Positions 52,446 through 61,945 of a stretch of 64,000 bases of DNA are shown in pieces (position 1 is the first letter of the stretch; every line of letters begins with the position of its first letter). Source of the DNA: Mesorhizobium sp. M1C.F.Ca.ET.210.01.1.1 (GTDB taxonomy: Bacteria; Pseudomonadota; Alphaproteobacteria; Rhizobiales; Rhizobiaceae). The DNA lies in the NCBI RefSeq assembly GCF_004791585.1, contig NZ_SRUU01000014.1, positions 1 through 64,000 of the forward strand. Reading direction: 5' to 3'. The notes below the pieces were generated by a model. The model was not told where the DNA came from, searched no databases, and worked only from the letters and a program-made list of their open reading frames with translations. A program made the position numbers and the translations under genes.

Positions 52446-53522
52446 ATGTTGAAGTCGAAACTTGCAGGTATTGGCGCCGTGCTGGCGCTCGGAGTTCTGA
52501 CGACCGCCGCCTTCGCACAAGACAAGCCTGTCGCGGGCGAGGTGAAGGAAGGCTCGCTCAAGGGCAAGACCCTCACCTTCGTCTCCTATGGCGGCATCTA
52601 CCAGGACGGCCAGGCGGCGGCGCTAAAGGAGTTCGTCGACAAGTCCGGCGTCAAGCTGCTCAATGACGGCCCGACCGAGATCGCCAAGCTGCAGGCCCAG
52701 GTCGAGTCCGGCAATGTCACCTGGGACGTCGTCGATACCGGCGATCTGCCGCCCTACGTCCACTGCGGCAAGTTGTTCCAGAAGCTCGACCTCTCCAAGC
52801 TCGATGTCTCGAAAATTCCCGAGGGTCAGGTCGGCGAGTGCTCGGTACCGGCGATGAACTACGGCGTCGTGCTGATGTACAACAAGGAGAAGTACAAGGA
52901 TAACCCGCCCAAGAGCTGGGCCGACTTCTTCGACACCGAGAAATTCCCGGGCGTGCGCGGGCTCGATGGTTCGGGCGATCCGACCGGCGGCCTGCTCGAA
53001 CAGGCCTTCAAGGTGGCGGGCGGCGATCCGAAGGCGATGACCGCCGGCGACATCGACAAAGCCATCGACGTGATCCGCAAGCTCGGACCGGATACGATCT
53101 ACTGGAAGACGGGCGCTGAATCGCAGCAGCTCGCCGAGTCCGGCGAAGCCGACATGCTGATGATGTGGACCGGCCGCGCCATGACCGCAGTCAAGAACGG
53201 CGCCAAATACGCGCCCGCCTGGCAGGACTGGCTGGTGGTGATGGATCAGATGACCATCCCCGTCGGCGTCAAGGACACGGATGCCGCCTATGCGCTGCTC
53301 AATGCCTATCTCGGCAAGCAGTCGCAGGAGATCCTGGCGCAGCAGACCTCCTACACGCCGATCAACAACGATGCGCAGCCGAAGGTCGACGCGTCCGTCG
53401 CCGCCTTCCTGACCAACACGCCCGAGCGCCAAAAGCAGGGCTACAAGCAGAACATCAAGTTCTGGGTCGAGAACTTCCCGCTGGCGCAGGAGAAGTGGTC
53501 CGCGCTGATGGCCGGCAACTGA
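52446..53522 (+). CDS. periplasmic substrate-binding protein, polyamine-type ABC importer
   Basis: A 358-residue binding protein with a signal peptide (about 1-24, ending TTAAFA) and a PotD/PotF-like fold (TLTFVSYGGIYQDGQAAALK, VESGNVTWDVVDTGDLPPYV, VPAMNYGVVLMYNKEKYKD, WKTGAESQQLAESGEADMLM). Conserved acidic residues suggest a cationic ligand such as a polyamine. It is 38 bases behind the regulator gene, with GGGAG before the ATG, and is followed by two permeases and an ATPase. Confidence 0.9.
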   Translation: MLKSKLAGIGAVLALGVLTTAAFAQDKPVAGEVKEGSLKGKTLTFVSYGGIYQDGQAAALKEFVDKSGVKLLNDGPTEIAKLQAQVESGNVTWDVVDTGDLPPYVHCGKLFQKLDLSKLDVSKIPEGQVGECSVPAMNYGVVLMYNKEKYKDNPPKSWADFFDTEKFPGVRGLDGSGDPTGGLLEQAFKVAGGDPKAMTAGDIDKAIDVIRKLGPDTIYWKTGAESQQLAESGEADMLMMWTGRAMTAVKNGAKYAPAWQDWLVVMDQMTIPVGVKDTDAAYALLNAYLGKQSQEILAQQTSYTPINNDAQPKVDASVAAFLTNTPERQKQGYKQNIKFWVENFPLAQEKWSALMAGN

Positions 53523-53544
53523 CCCGCTGACGGAGGCAAAGCCC

Positions 53545-54414
53545 GTGAGCGCGCTCGAGCCGACAACGCCTGCTGCCGAAAAGAGGGCAGGGTGGGCATG
53601 GCGGCCGTACGCGCTCACGCTGCCGGCGCTGGTCCTGCTTGCCGCCGTGATCGGCTACCCGCTGCTCACCATCGTGCTGCGTAGCCTTTCGGAGCCGCAG
53701 TGGGGGGTGCAGAATTATGCCTGGTTCTTCGGCGCACCCGTCAATCTCGCGGTGCTGCAGCGCACCTTCTCCATCTCGGCATGGGTCACGCTGGTCTGCG
53801 TGGTGTGCGCTTACCCCTATGCTTACCTCATGACCGCGGTCGGGCCGCGCGTCCGGCTCGTGCTGGTGCTCTGCGTGCTGATCCCGTTCTGGGTGAGCGG
53901 GGTAGTGCGCACCCTGTCCTGGGTGATCCTGCTGCAGGATTCCGGCGTCATCAATTCGCTGCTCAGGTCGGCCGGCTTCACCGGCATCCGACTGATCCGC
54001 ACCCAGACCGGCGTCGTGATCGGCATGGCGCAGGTGCTTCTGCCCTTCATGATCCTGCCGCTCTATTCGGTGATGAAAGGGATCGACCTCAGGCTGGTGC
54101 AGGCGGCGCGAAGCCTGGGCGCCCGGCCGTCCCGCGCCTTCTTCACGGTCTACCTGCCGCTGTCGCTGCCGGGCGTCTATGCCGGCGCGATCATCGTCTT
54201 CATCCTGGCGCTGGGCTTCTACATCACGCCGGCGCTGCTCGGCGGGCCGCGCTCGACGATGCTCTCGACGCTGGTGCAGACCCAGGTGCTCAGCCTCCTG
54301 CAATGGGGACGCGGCGGCGCGATGGGCGTGGTGCTGCTGGTCACGACCTTCCTGCTGCTCGCGCTGGCAGCGCCGGTGATGCGGTCAAGGCACCGGGAAG
54401 CGGGGCGACGCTAA
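53545..54414 (+). CDS. ABC transporter permease (PotB/PotH type)
   Basis: A 289-residue inner-membrane subunit with six helices and the ABC permease EAA-type loop (AARSLGARPSRAFFTVYLPLSL). Helix one is ALTLPALVLLAAVIGYPLL. The start is a GTG with GGAGG eleven bases upstream. Its stop TAA overlaps the ATG of the next permease by one base, so the two are translated together. Confidence 0.92.
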   Translation: MSALEPTTPAAEKRAGWAWRPYALTLPALVLLAAVIGYPLLTIVLRSLSEPQWGVQNYAWFFGAPVNLAVLQRTFSISAWVTLVCVVCAYPYAYLMTAVGPRVRLVLVLCVLIPFWVSGVVRTLSWVILLQDSGVINSLLRSAGFTGIRLIRTQTGVVIGMAQVLLPFMILPLYSVMKGIDLRLVQAARSLGARPSRAFFTVYLPLSLPGVYAGAIIVFILALGFYITPALLGGPRSTMLSTLVQTQVLSLLQWGRGGAMGVVLLVTTFLLLALAAPVMRSRHREAGRR

Positions 54415-55211
54415 TGGAGATGAAGCCGCTCACCCGCGTGATCCTCGGCCTCGTCTGCCTCTTGGTGGCGATATGGCTGGTTGCGCCGACGCTGGTCGTC
54501 GTGCCGATGTCCTTCAACGGCAACAAGTCGCTCGCCTTCCCGCCGCAAGGCTTTTCCTGGCAGTGGTACCAGAACTTCGTCACCAACCCGGAATGGTCGA
54601 CCAGCTTCCTCAACTCGCTGAAGGTCGCCTCGATCGTGGCTTTATTGGCGACGGTGCTCGGCACGCTCGCCGCGTTCGGCCTCGACCGCATGAAGGCGCG
54701 GCCTGCGAGCCTTTTGCGCATGCTGATGCTGACGCCGATGGTGGTGCCGGGCGTGGTTCTGGCCATCGGCATCTATGCCGTCTATCTCGATGCGCAACTC
54801 GTCGGAACGCTGGCGGGCTTCGTGCTGGCCCACACCATCCTGGCGCTGCCCTTCGTGCTGATCGCTGTCTCGGCCAATCTCGAAGTGTTCGACAAGCGGC
54901 TGGAGACGGCGGCGGCGAGCGTCGGCGCGGGCGCGCTGACCACGTTCCGGACCGTCACCCTGCCGCTGATCCTGCCCGGCATCCTGTCGGGCCTGCTCTT
55001 CGCGTTCGCGACGTCCTTCGACGAGATCATCGTCTCGCTGTTCATCACCAATCCCTACCTAAGGACGCTGCCGGTGCAGATCTTTTCCTCGATCACGCGC
55101 GACGCCGACCCGACGGTCGCGGCCGTCGGCACGATCCTTTTGTGTGCCACCACGATCCTGATCGGCGGTGGCATGCTTCTTCTTGGCCGCGAGCGGAAGG
55201 GACGCCTATGA
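54414..55211 (+). CDS. ABC transporter permease (PotC/PotI type)
   Basis: A 265-residue inner-membrane subunit with six helices. EAA-type loop: AAASVGAGALTTFRTVTLPL; other landmarks are MSFNGNKSLAFPPQGFSWQW and GLLFAFATSFDEIIVSLF. It overlaps the first permease (TAATG) and the ATPase gene (ATGA). Together with the binding protein it forms a complete four-subunit importer. Confidence 0.93.
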   Translation: MEMKPLTRVILGLVCLLVAIWLVAPTLVVVPMSFNGNKSLAFPPQGFSWQWYQNFVTNPEWSTSFLNSLKVASIVALLATVLGTLAAFGLDRMKARPASLLRMLMLTPMVVPGVVLAIGIYAVYLDAQLVGTLAGFVLAHTILALPFVLIAVSANLEVFDKRLETAAASVGAGALTTFRTVTLPLILPGILSGLLFAFATSFDEIIVSLFITNPYLRTLPVQIFSSITRDADPTVAAVGTILLCATTILIGGGMLLLGRERKGRL

Positions 55212-56320
55212 ACCCAAGATCGGACAATCGCGGCGCGGCGATCGACCTCGAAACGGTCAGCAAGGCCTATGGCGCGTTCAAGGCGCTGGACGGCGTGTCG
55301 CTGAGGATCGAACCCGGCGAGTTCATGACGCTGCTTGGACCCAGCGGCTCGGGCAAGACGACGACGCTCAATGTGATCGCCGGCTTCACCGACGTGACCA
55401 ACGGCAAGCTGCTGGTCGGGGGAAACAGCGTCGTCGGCGTGCCGGCGCATAAGCGCAACATCGGCGTCGTCTTCCAGCACTACGCGCTGTTCCCGCACAT
55501 GACGGTCGGCCGCAACGTTGCCTATCCGCTGACGCTGCGCGGCTTCGATCAGGCGAAACGGAAGGCGCGCGTGGCGGAAGCGCTCGACATGGTCAAAATG
55601 GGCGACTTCGCGCATCGCTATCCGAGCGAATTGTCGGGCGGCCAGCAGCAGCGCGTGGCGCTGGCCCGCGCCATCGTCTTCGATCCGCCGCTGCTTCTGA
55701 TGGACGAGCCGCTCGGCGCGCTCGACAAGAAGCTGCGCGAGTGGCTGCAGCTCGAGATCAAGCGCATCCACCGCGAGCTCGGCACCACCTTCGTCTATGT
55801 CACGCACGACCAGGAAGAAGCCCTGGTGCTCTCGGACCGCATCGCGGTTTTCAACCGCGGACGGATCGAGCAGGTCGGCACCGGCCGCCAGCTCTATGAC
55901 GAGCCGGCGACGCTGTTCGTCGGCCGCTTCATCGGCGACTCCACCGTGCTGCGCGGCGAGGCAAGACACGATGGCACCAGCACCGCGCTCAGCATCGCCG
56001 GCGAGACGGTCACCGCGCCGCGCCGGATCGCGGGTGAGGCCAATCCCGTCATGCTGTTGCGACCCGAAAAACTCGCCATCTGCAGGCCTGGCAGTGATGC
56101 CGCCGGCGCCAACCGGCTGTCGGGAACGATCGCCGAAGCGATCTATCTCGGCTCAGGCTCGAAATACGACGTGAAGCTTGCCGACGGCTCGGTGGCGATC
56201 GTGCGCTCGCCGCTGACCGGCGAGAGCTTCGGCCTCGGTGAAAAGGTGGAGCTCTGCTTCGACGGCACCGACGCCAAGCTTTTGGCCGACGACAGCACGG
56301 CCGACGCGACGCTCACCTGA
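55208..56320 (+). CDS. ABC transporter ATP-binding protein (PotA/PotG type)
   Basis: A 370-residue ATPase. Walker A LLGPSGSGKTTTLN, Q-loop VFQHYALFPHMT, signature LSGGQQQRVALARA, Walker B LLLMDEPLGALD and switch His in YVTHDQEEAL are intact, and a TOBE domain (about 280-360) follows. It energises the two adjacent permeases. Its ATG overlaps the second permease stop by four bases. Confidence 0.95.
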   Translation: MNPRSDNRGAAIDLETVSKAYGAFKALDGVSLRIEPGEFMTLLGPSGSGKTTTLNVIAGFTDVTNGKLLVGGNSVVGVPAHKRNIGVVFQHYALFPHMTVGRNVAYPLTLRGFDQAKRKARVAEALDMVKMGDFAHRYPSELSGGQQQRVALARAIVFDPPLLLMDEPLGALDKKLREWLQLEIKRIHRELGTTFVYVTHDQEEALVLSDRIAVFNRGRIEQVGTGRQLYDEPATLFVGRFIGDSTVLRGEARHDGTSTALSIAGETVTAPRRIAGEANPVMLLRPEKLAICRPGSDAAGANRLSGTIAEAIYLGSGSKYDVKLADGSVAIVRSPLTGESFGLGEKVELCFDGTDAKLLADDSTADATLT

Positions 56321-56352
56321 TCTCCTCTCACCTGCTCCCTGGAAATTATCCC

Positions 56353-57738
56353 ATGCAAGTCAAGCGCAACGGCGACATCTCGTTCTGGTACGCGGATCTG
56401 GGCGCGGTTCCCGCCCCGCGTCCGCCCATGCCCGGTGACATCGAAGCCGATGTCGCGATCGTCGGTGCCGGCTACACCGGGCTCTGGACCGCTTACTATC
56501 TGAAGAAGGCGAAGCCCTCGCTCCGCATTGTGCTCCTCGAACGCGAGTTCGCCGGCTTCGGCGCCTCGGGGCGCAATGGCGGCTGGCTGTCGGGCGGCTT
56601 CGGCTGGTCGCGCGAGAAATATCTCAAGACCTCGACAAGACAAGGCGTGACCGCCATGCAGAAGGCGATGGCCGGCTGCGTCGACGAAGTGATCCGGGTC
56701 GCGACCGAGGAAGGCATCGACGCCGATATCCGCCGCGTCGACAATCTGACGGTCGCCACCAATCCGGCTCAGCTGGAGCGCGTGCGAGAGGAGTGCGAGA
56801 CGATCCGCTCCTGGGACGCCGACCCCGAACGCATCGAACTGCTGGACGCCGCCGCGACACGCGCGCGCATCAACATCAAGAATATCATGGGAGGCTTCGT
56901 CATCCACGGCCAGGCGCGGGTGCAGCCGGCCAAGCTGGTGCGCGGTCTGGCGGCAGCGGTCGAGCGGCTCGGCGTGCCGATCTACGAAAAGACCGCCGTG
57001 ACATCGATCGCCAAGGGCGGCGTGACCACTGACCGTGGCACGGTGCGGGCCGAAACCATCATCCGCGCAACGGAAGGGTTCACCGCCGGCATTCCAGGGG
57101 AAGAGCGGACATGGCTGGCGCTCAACAGCGCGCAGATCGTCACCGAGCCGCTGTCGCCGGAGCTTTGGCGCGAGATCGGCTGGGAAGGGCACGAGCTGCT
57201 CGGCAATGCGGCGCATACCTATTGCTATGCGCAGCGCACACGCGAAGGCCGCATCACCATGGGCGGGCGCGGCGTACCCTATCGCTACGGCTCGCGCACC
57301 GACATCAACGGGCAAACGCAACAGGCGACGATCGACCAGCTGCATGCGATCCTGACGACGCTTTTGCCGCAGACGGCGGGATGCCGCATCGACCATGCCT
57401 GGTGCGGCGTGCTTGGCGTGCCGCGCGACTGGTGCACGACGGTTGGCCTCGACCCCAGGACGCGCATCGGCTGGGCCGGCGGCTATGTCGGGCTCGGCGT
57501 GTCGAGCTCCAATCTTTCGGGTCGCACGCTTGCCGACCTGATCCTCGGCAATGAGACCGACCTTACGCGCCTGCCCTGGGTCAACCGCAAGGTGCGGCCC
57601 TGGGAGCCGGAGCCGTTGCGCTGGCTCGGCGTCCATTCGATGTATCAGCTCTACCGCATCGCCGACCAGCGCGAGGCGGCGGGGCTCGATCACACTTCGA
57701 AACTGGCCTCGCTCGCCGACAGCATCACTGGTCACTGA
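56353..57738 (+). CDS. FAD-dependent amine/amino-acid oxidase (DAO family, PuuB-like)
   Basis: A 461-residue flavoprotein. FAD motif VAIVGAGYTGLWTAYYLKK, then FAGFGASGRNGGWLSGG as in gamma-glutamylputrescine oxidase and related DAO enzymes, AGGYVGLGVSSSNLSGRTLA near the end. It should oxidise an amine to an aldehyde or keto acid with H2O2 release. Its place right after a polyamine-type importer suggests the imported amine is its substrate. It is 32 bases after the ATPase gene. Confidence 0.9.
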   Translation: MQVKRNGDISFWYADLGAVPAPRPPMPGDIEADVAIVGAGYTGLWTAYYLKKAKPSLRIVLLEREFAGFGASGRNGGWLSGGFGWSREKYLKTSTRQGVTAMQKAMAGCVDEVIRVATEEGIDADIRRVDNLTVATNPAQLERVREECETIRSWDADPERIELLDAAATRARINIKNIMGGFVIHGQARVQPAKLVRGLAAAVERLGVPIYEKTAVTSIAKGGVTTDRGTVRAETIIRATEGFTAGIPGEERTWLALNSAQIVTEPLSPELWREIGWEGHELLGNAAHTYCYAQRTREGRITMGGRGVPYRYGSRTDINGQTQQATIDQLHAILTTLLPQTAGCRIDHAWCGVLGVPRDWCTTVGLDPRTRIGWAGGYVGLGVSSSNLSGRTLADLILGNETDLTRLPWVNRKVRPWEPEPLRWLGVHSMYQLYRIADQREAAGLDHTSKLASLADSITGH

Positions 57739-57747
57739 TTACTGATT

Positions 57748-58116
57748 ATGGAGCCGAACGTGATCGACCTTTCGACTTTCCACGACCTCGCCAGGGCCGA
57801 CATCGGCGCGTTCTCGCCCAAGCCGACCTCAATCGAAGGCAATCAGGTCGAAGCCGTGCGCTCGTTCTTCCAGTCGCCCGACGGGACCATCGATATCGGC
57901 ATCTGGGAATGCACGCCCGGCCGCTTCACCGCCGACCGTTCAGGCTCGTCGGAAATCTGCCACATCATTTCCGGCCGCGCGGAAGTGAGCCGCGCCGACG
58001 GCAAGATGCGTGAGCTCGGCCCGGGCGACCTTCTCGTCCTGCCGCAAGGATGGAAGGGCGAATGGCGGATCCATGAGACGACGCGCAAGCTTTATATGAT
58101 CCAGAGCGCCGGCTGA
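57748..58116 (+). CDS. single-domain cupin (DUF861-like) protein
   Basis: A 122-residue protein of one cupin barrel (GIWECTPGRFTADRSGSSEI, HIISGRAEVSRADGKMRELG, GDLLVLPQGWKGEW). It lacks the full His set of the first cupin motif, so metal binding is doubtful. Such proteins commonly accompany DAO-type oxidases in amine catabolism operons. It follows the oxidase gene by nine bases and closes the plus-strand operon. Confidence 0.85.
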   Translation: MEPNVIDLSTFHDLARADIGAFSPKPTSIEGNQVEAVRSFFQSPDGTIDIGIWECTPGRFTADRSGSSEICHIISGRAEVSRADGKMRELGPGDLLVLPQGWKGEWRIHETTRKLYMIQSAG

Positions 58117-58142
58117 TCTTCCGAGCCAAAAAGAGACTCGGG

Positions 58143-59786
58143 TCAGTGATCGATCGGTCCCTTGGGTGAGACAAGCGCCGTTCCGGCGGTTGTCGGGCGT
58201 TCGATCATGCGGCGCACGCGCGGCGGATCCTGGCTGCTGTGGAGCGCGCGGATGCGTTCGCCGACCACGGCGTCGGCATGGGTGGCGCGCCTGTTGTGGC
58301 GGATGTACTCGACCCAGGTCGGCGTGTGGTAGTGCTCGATCCAAATGCCGGGATTTTCGAGATCCCGTGCCAGCGTCCAGTTGCGGGCGCCGTCGCGGCG
58401 GCGGATGCGGCCGCGCTCGGCCATGGTTGCGAGGAATTCCGCAACGTCCTCCTCGCGAATGACATATTCGATCATGATGGCGATCGGTCCGCTGCGCGGC
58501 TTGAGGTCGAGCGCCAGCATCGGCTCCTTGAACCGGTTGAGCGGGTCGAGGTTGAGTGCCGTCTGCTGCGGCAGCGGCAGGAAGAAGCCGATGGCGCCGC
58601 CCGCCAGCATGGCGACGGCGGCCGCCATCAGCGCCGTCTCCGCGCCATGGGCGTCAGCGACGACGCCCCAAATCCAGCTGCCCAGCGCGATGCCGCCGAA
58701 GGTCGCCGTCTGGTAGATCGACAACACACGGCCGACCACCCAGCGCGGCGTCGACATCTGCACCGTGACGTTGAAATGCGAGAGGGCGATCACCCAGCAG
58801 GCGCCGCCGATGAGCAGGCCCGCCGATGTCTGCCAGGCATTGTGGCTGACGGCGGCATTCAAGGCGCAGAGCGCGAAGCCGGCGAAGGCGGCGCGCACCA
58901 TCGTTTCGCTGGAGAGCAATTGCCTCAGCCGCACGCTGATCAGCGCGCCGCCAACCGCGCCGATGCCGAAGGCGCCTAGCATGATGCCATAGGTCAGCGC
59001 GTCGCCCTTGACGACGTCGCGCGCCACCAGCGGCAGCAGCGCCAGCACCGCGCCGGCGCTGAAGCCGAAGGCCGAGCCTCTCGCCAGTACCTTGCCGATG
59101 TTGGGCGACATGGCGACATAGCGCAGCCCGGCGCCCATCGCGGCACCCAGCGCCTCGCGCGGCAGCGTCGGCGCCGGCACTTCGGGCTTCCAACGGAACA
59201 GCACGGCGATCAGGCCGATATAGCTGATGGCGTTGGCGGCGAAGGCGGCGGCGGCGCCCGCGGCGGCGACGATGATGCCGCCGATCGCCGGGCCGACGCT
59301 GCGCGTGATGTTGAAGCCCATCGAGTTCAGCGCGACCGCCGCCGGCACCTTGGCGCGCGGCACCATGTCGCCGACCGAGGCCTGCCACGAGGGGCTGTTC
59401 AGTGCCGTGCCGCTGTCGATCAGGAAGGTGAAGGCAAGCAGTGTCCACGGTGTCATCCAGCCGAACCAGGTGAAGACGGTGAGCAGCGCCGAGACGACCA
59501 GCATGAAGGTTTGCGCCACCAGCATGACCTTGCGGCGGTTGAAGCTGTCGGCGATGGCGCCGGCAATGAGCGCGAACAGCATGATCGGCAAGGTGGTCGA
59601 AGCCTGGACCAGCGCGACCTGATAGGAAGAGGTGGCGATGGTGGTCATCATCCAGGCGGCGCCGACGCCCTGGATCAGGCCGCCGAAATTCGACACCAGG
59701 CTTGCCGACCAGACGGCGCGGAAGATGCCGTGCCGGAACGGCGCCAACGCCGAGACGCGTTCGCTTTCCGGCTCGTCGTCGATCAT
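58143..59786 (-). CDS. MFS transporter (EntS-like) with C-terminal ABM-like domain
   Basis: A 547-residue protein. Residues about 15-400 form a 12-helix major facilitator of the EntS/DUF894 group (SASLVSNFGGLIQGVGAAW, AGAIADSFNRRKVMLVAQTF, ALNSMGFNITRSVGPAIGGI). Residues about 430-525 are soluble and resemble a dimeric alpha-beta barrel (IMIEYVIREEDVAEFLATM, NPGIWIEHYHTPTWVEYIRH). The substrate is unknown; relatives export siderophores or drugs. It is convergent with the cupin gene. Confidence 0.88.
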   Translation of the reverse strand: MIDDEPESERVSALAPFRHGIFRAVWSASLVSNFGGLIQGVGAAWMMTTIATSSYQVALVQASTTLPIMLFALIAGAIADSFNRRKVMLVAQTFMLVVSALLTVFTWFGWMTPWTLLAFTFLIDSGTALNSPSWQASVGDMVPRAKVPAAVALNSMGFNITRSVGPAIGGIIVAAAGAAAAFAANAISYIGLIAVLFRWKPEVPAPTLPREALGAAMGAGLRYVAMSPNIGKVLARGSAFGFSAGAVLALLPLVARDVVKGDALTYGIMLGAFGIGAVGGALISVRLRQLLSSETMVRAAFAGFALCALNAAVSHNAWQTSAGLLIGGACWVIALSHFNVTVQMSTPRWVVGRVLSIYQTATFGGIALGSWIWGVVADAHGAETALMAAAVAMLAGGAIGFFLPLPQQTALNLDPLNRFKEPMLALDLKPRSGPIAIMIEYVIREEDVAEFLATMAERGRIRRRDGARNWTLARDLENPGIWIEHYHTPTWVEYIRHNRRATHADAVVGERIRALHSSQDPPRVRRMIERPTTAGTALVSPKGPIDH

Positions 59787-59947
59787 GGCCGCTGTCCCGC
59801 CTTTACCTGCTGTGTTGCGCCCGACGCGTGCCAGGGCCGCGCCGGCGACTCGTCAAAGGATCGCGGTCCAACAACAGGAAGGCAAAGGCGAAAATGCGTC
59901 GGCGAAGCTTTAGACCAAGCATCTTGGTGGTGTGGACCAATTGTTGA

Positions 59948-61813
59948 TCATTTCGCGCCCCTGACCTCGGCATGCAATGCCTCGGTCAGATTGCCTATCG
60001 TTTCGCTGCCGATATACAGTCTCAGCAACATTTCCATGCCGACAAGCCTGAGCCTGGATGGCTCCTGGCCCTTCGCCAAATCGATAAGGTCGTCCAACTC
60101 GGATGCCGACCATTTCATGGCGTCGCGCAGGAAGCCGCCGCGCAGCAGCCCCTGCGTGCCAGCCGAGAAGGCGCCGGACATCTCGAAGCCGTTCTTTGCC
60201 GCATAGACGTTTTCACGCGGCAGATGCCGTTCGGCGACCTTCTTCAGCAGCCACTTGCTCGTCCGATGGCGATACTTGTGCCGCCTCGGCAGATGCATCG
60301 CGAAATCGATCAGCCGATTCTCCAGAAAAGGAACGCGCAGCTCGACAGAAGCGGCCATGCTCAGGCGGTCATGCCGGTGGAGCAGGTCCTGCAAATGCGA
60401 ATAGAGATCGTAGAAGCAGCTTGCCAGGAAGGCGCGGTCGCCGTCCGGGCTGACGCCGTCGAGCCGGTCGAACAGCTTCGTCTGCAGAAAATTCAGCTCG
60501 GGCGACAAGGCCCTCAACACAATGTTGCGGTCCCAGGGCGAGCCGCGGCCGATCGAATTGCGGAACGGCGCATGGCGAAGCTGCGCGAATTTACGCTCGC
60601 GCGCCGCCTTGGAACGAAACAGGTGCCGAAGCCATGACGGGCGCCACAACCTGATCGTCGAAGCCTGCCATTTGTAGCCGCCGAACAACTCATCGGAACC
60701 CTCGCCCGTGAGCAGCACCTTGATGCCGTCGGCGCGGCATTGCTCCGCAAGCGCCAGCAGGCCAGCCACGCTGGCATGCCAGCCGTCGCTCTCGATATGC
60801 CAGACCGCGCGCGGCCACAGCTCGAAGAACCGGTTCCGGTCGACAGGCACGCGGCGCAGGTCGACGCCGAGATGGCGGCCCGTCCGCTCCGCGCTTTCGG
60901 CCTCGCTGCGGCCAAGCCGCGGGTCGACGACATAGCCATGCATTTCCGGCCTGTAACGCTTGGCGAGCGCGGTGATCAGGCCGGAATCGACGCCGCCGCT
61001 GCAGGCGGTGGCCAGGCCGGCGTCGGCAATGCAGTGCAGCTCGACGCTGTCTTCGAGCAGCGCCTGAAGCGTTGCCAGATGCCCGGCGTCGGAGGCCCGA
61101 TCATCGACGATGCGCGAGATCTCCAGGACGTCGAGCACATGCCAGAAACACCGCTTCTCGATGCCGCCGTCGCTGATTTTCCAGAGGCCGGCGGGAGGCA
61201 GGCGCTCGATGCCGTCGAAGATGCTGTAGCTGGAATCGCGGCTCTGCCAGGCAAGCCGCAGGGTGATCTCGCGGGCGTCGATCCTGCGCGTAAAATCGTG
61301 ACAGGCGAGGATCGCCTTGTCCTCGGAGGCGAAAAGCAATCGGTCCGCGGTGTCGGCCACCGACATCGGCTTGATGCCGAGCCTGTCGCGGGCAAGCCAC
61401 AAGGCGCCGTCGCGCTGATCGAAATAGGCGAAAGCGAACATGCCGTCGAACAGCGGCACAGCCTTCGCGGCGCCCCAGTGATGCAGGGCCTGCAGCACCA
61501 CCTCGGTGTCGGAGACCGTGCGAAACTCGAGGCCTTCGGCTTCCAGCGTCTTACGCAGCGAGCGGTAGTTATAGACCTCGCCATTGTAGCAAAGGACGCC
61601 CTGACCGTCGGTTGTCAGCATCGGTTCTCGCGCGGCGGGCGAGGGGTCGATGATGGTGAGCCGTCGATGACCGAGCGCCAGCCGGGCGCTGTTCCAGCTG
61701 TCGTGATCGTCGGGGCCGCGATGCGCGAGCGTCTGCATCATGCGGGCGATGTCCGAGAGGTCGCCGGCGCCGATCGGATCGCGCTTTCGCCAGACGCCGG
61801 CTATCCCGCACAT
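59948..61813 (-). CDS. asnB: asparagine synthetase (glutamine-hydrolysing)
   Basis: A 621-residue bifunctional amidotransferase. The glutaminase domain begins MCGIAGVWRKRD with nucleophile Cys2, followed by LAHRGPDDHDSW and LCYNGEVYNYRSL. The synthetase domain has the pyrophosphate loop TACSGGVDSGLITALA and TGEGSDELFGGYKW. Longer than E. coli AsnB but normal for the AsnB/AsnH group that may amidate free Asp or modified sugars or peptides. The ATG at 61813 places Cys2 correctly. It lies 132 bases behind fliQ, in the same direction. Confidence 0.92.
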   Translation of the reverse strand: MCGIAGVWRKRDPIGAGDLSDIARMMQTLAHRGPDDHDSWNSARLALGHRRLTIIDPSPAAREPMLTTDGQGVLCYNGEVYNYRSLRKTLEAEGLEFRTVSDTEVVLQALHHWGAAKAVPLFDGMFAFAYFDQRDGALWLARDRLGIKPMSVADTADRLLFASEDKAILACHDFTRRIDAREITLRLAWQSRDSSYSIFDGIERLPPAGLWKISDGGIEKRCFWHVLDVLEISRIVDDRASDAGHLATLQALLEDSVELHCIADAGLATACSGGVDSGLITALAKRYRPEMHGYVVDPRLGRSEAESAERTGRHLGVDLRRVPVDRNRFFELWPRAVWHIESDGWHASVAGLLALAEQCRADGIKVLLTGEGSDELFGGYKWQASTIRLWRPSWLRHLFRSKAARERKFAQLRHAPFRNSIGRGSPWDRNIVLRALSPELNFLQTKLFDRLDGVSPDGDRAFLASCFYDLYSHLQDLLHRHDRLSMAASVELRVPFLENRLIDFAMHLPRRHKYRHRTSKWLLKKVAERHLPRENVYAAKNGFEMSGAFSAGTQGLLRGGFLRDAMKWSASELDDLIDLAKGQEPSRLRLVGMEMLLRLYIGSETIGNLTEALHAEVRGAK

Positions 61814-61945
61814 GGCCCGCCGCCCGCTTCTGCCTGATCCATCGCTTCCGAAATCCAAGATGCCGGCCGACGCCGGCGCGGCCAATAATCTAGCCGCAAC
61901 AGGGCCGGCCGCAAGCGATCCGCCTCGAGACCCAAGAGCCGTGGA

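Noticed and set aside
58120..58145. Hairpin between the cupin and MFS genes as terminator
   Set aside because: Only a 5-bp stem (CCGAG/CTCGG) with an 11-base A-rich loop and no T-tract; too weak to call.
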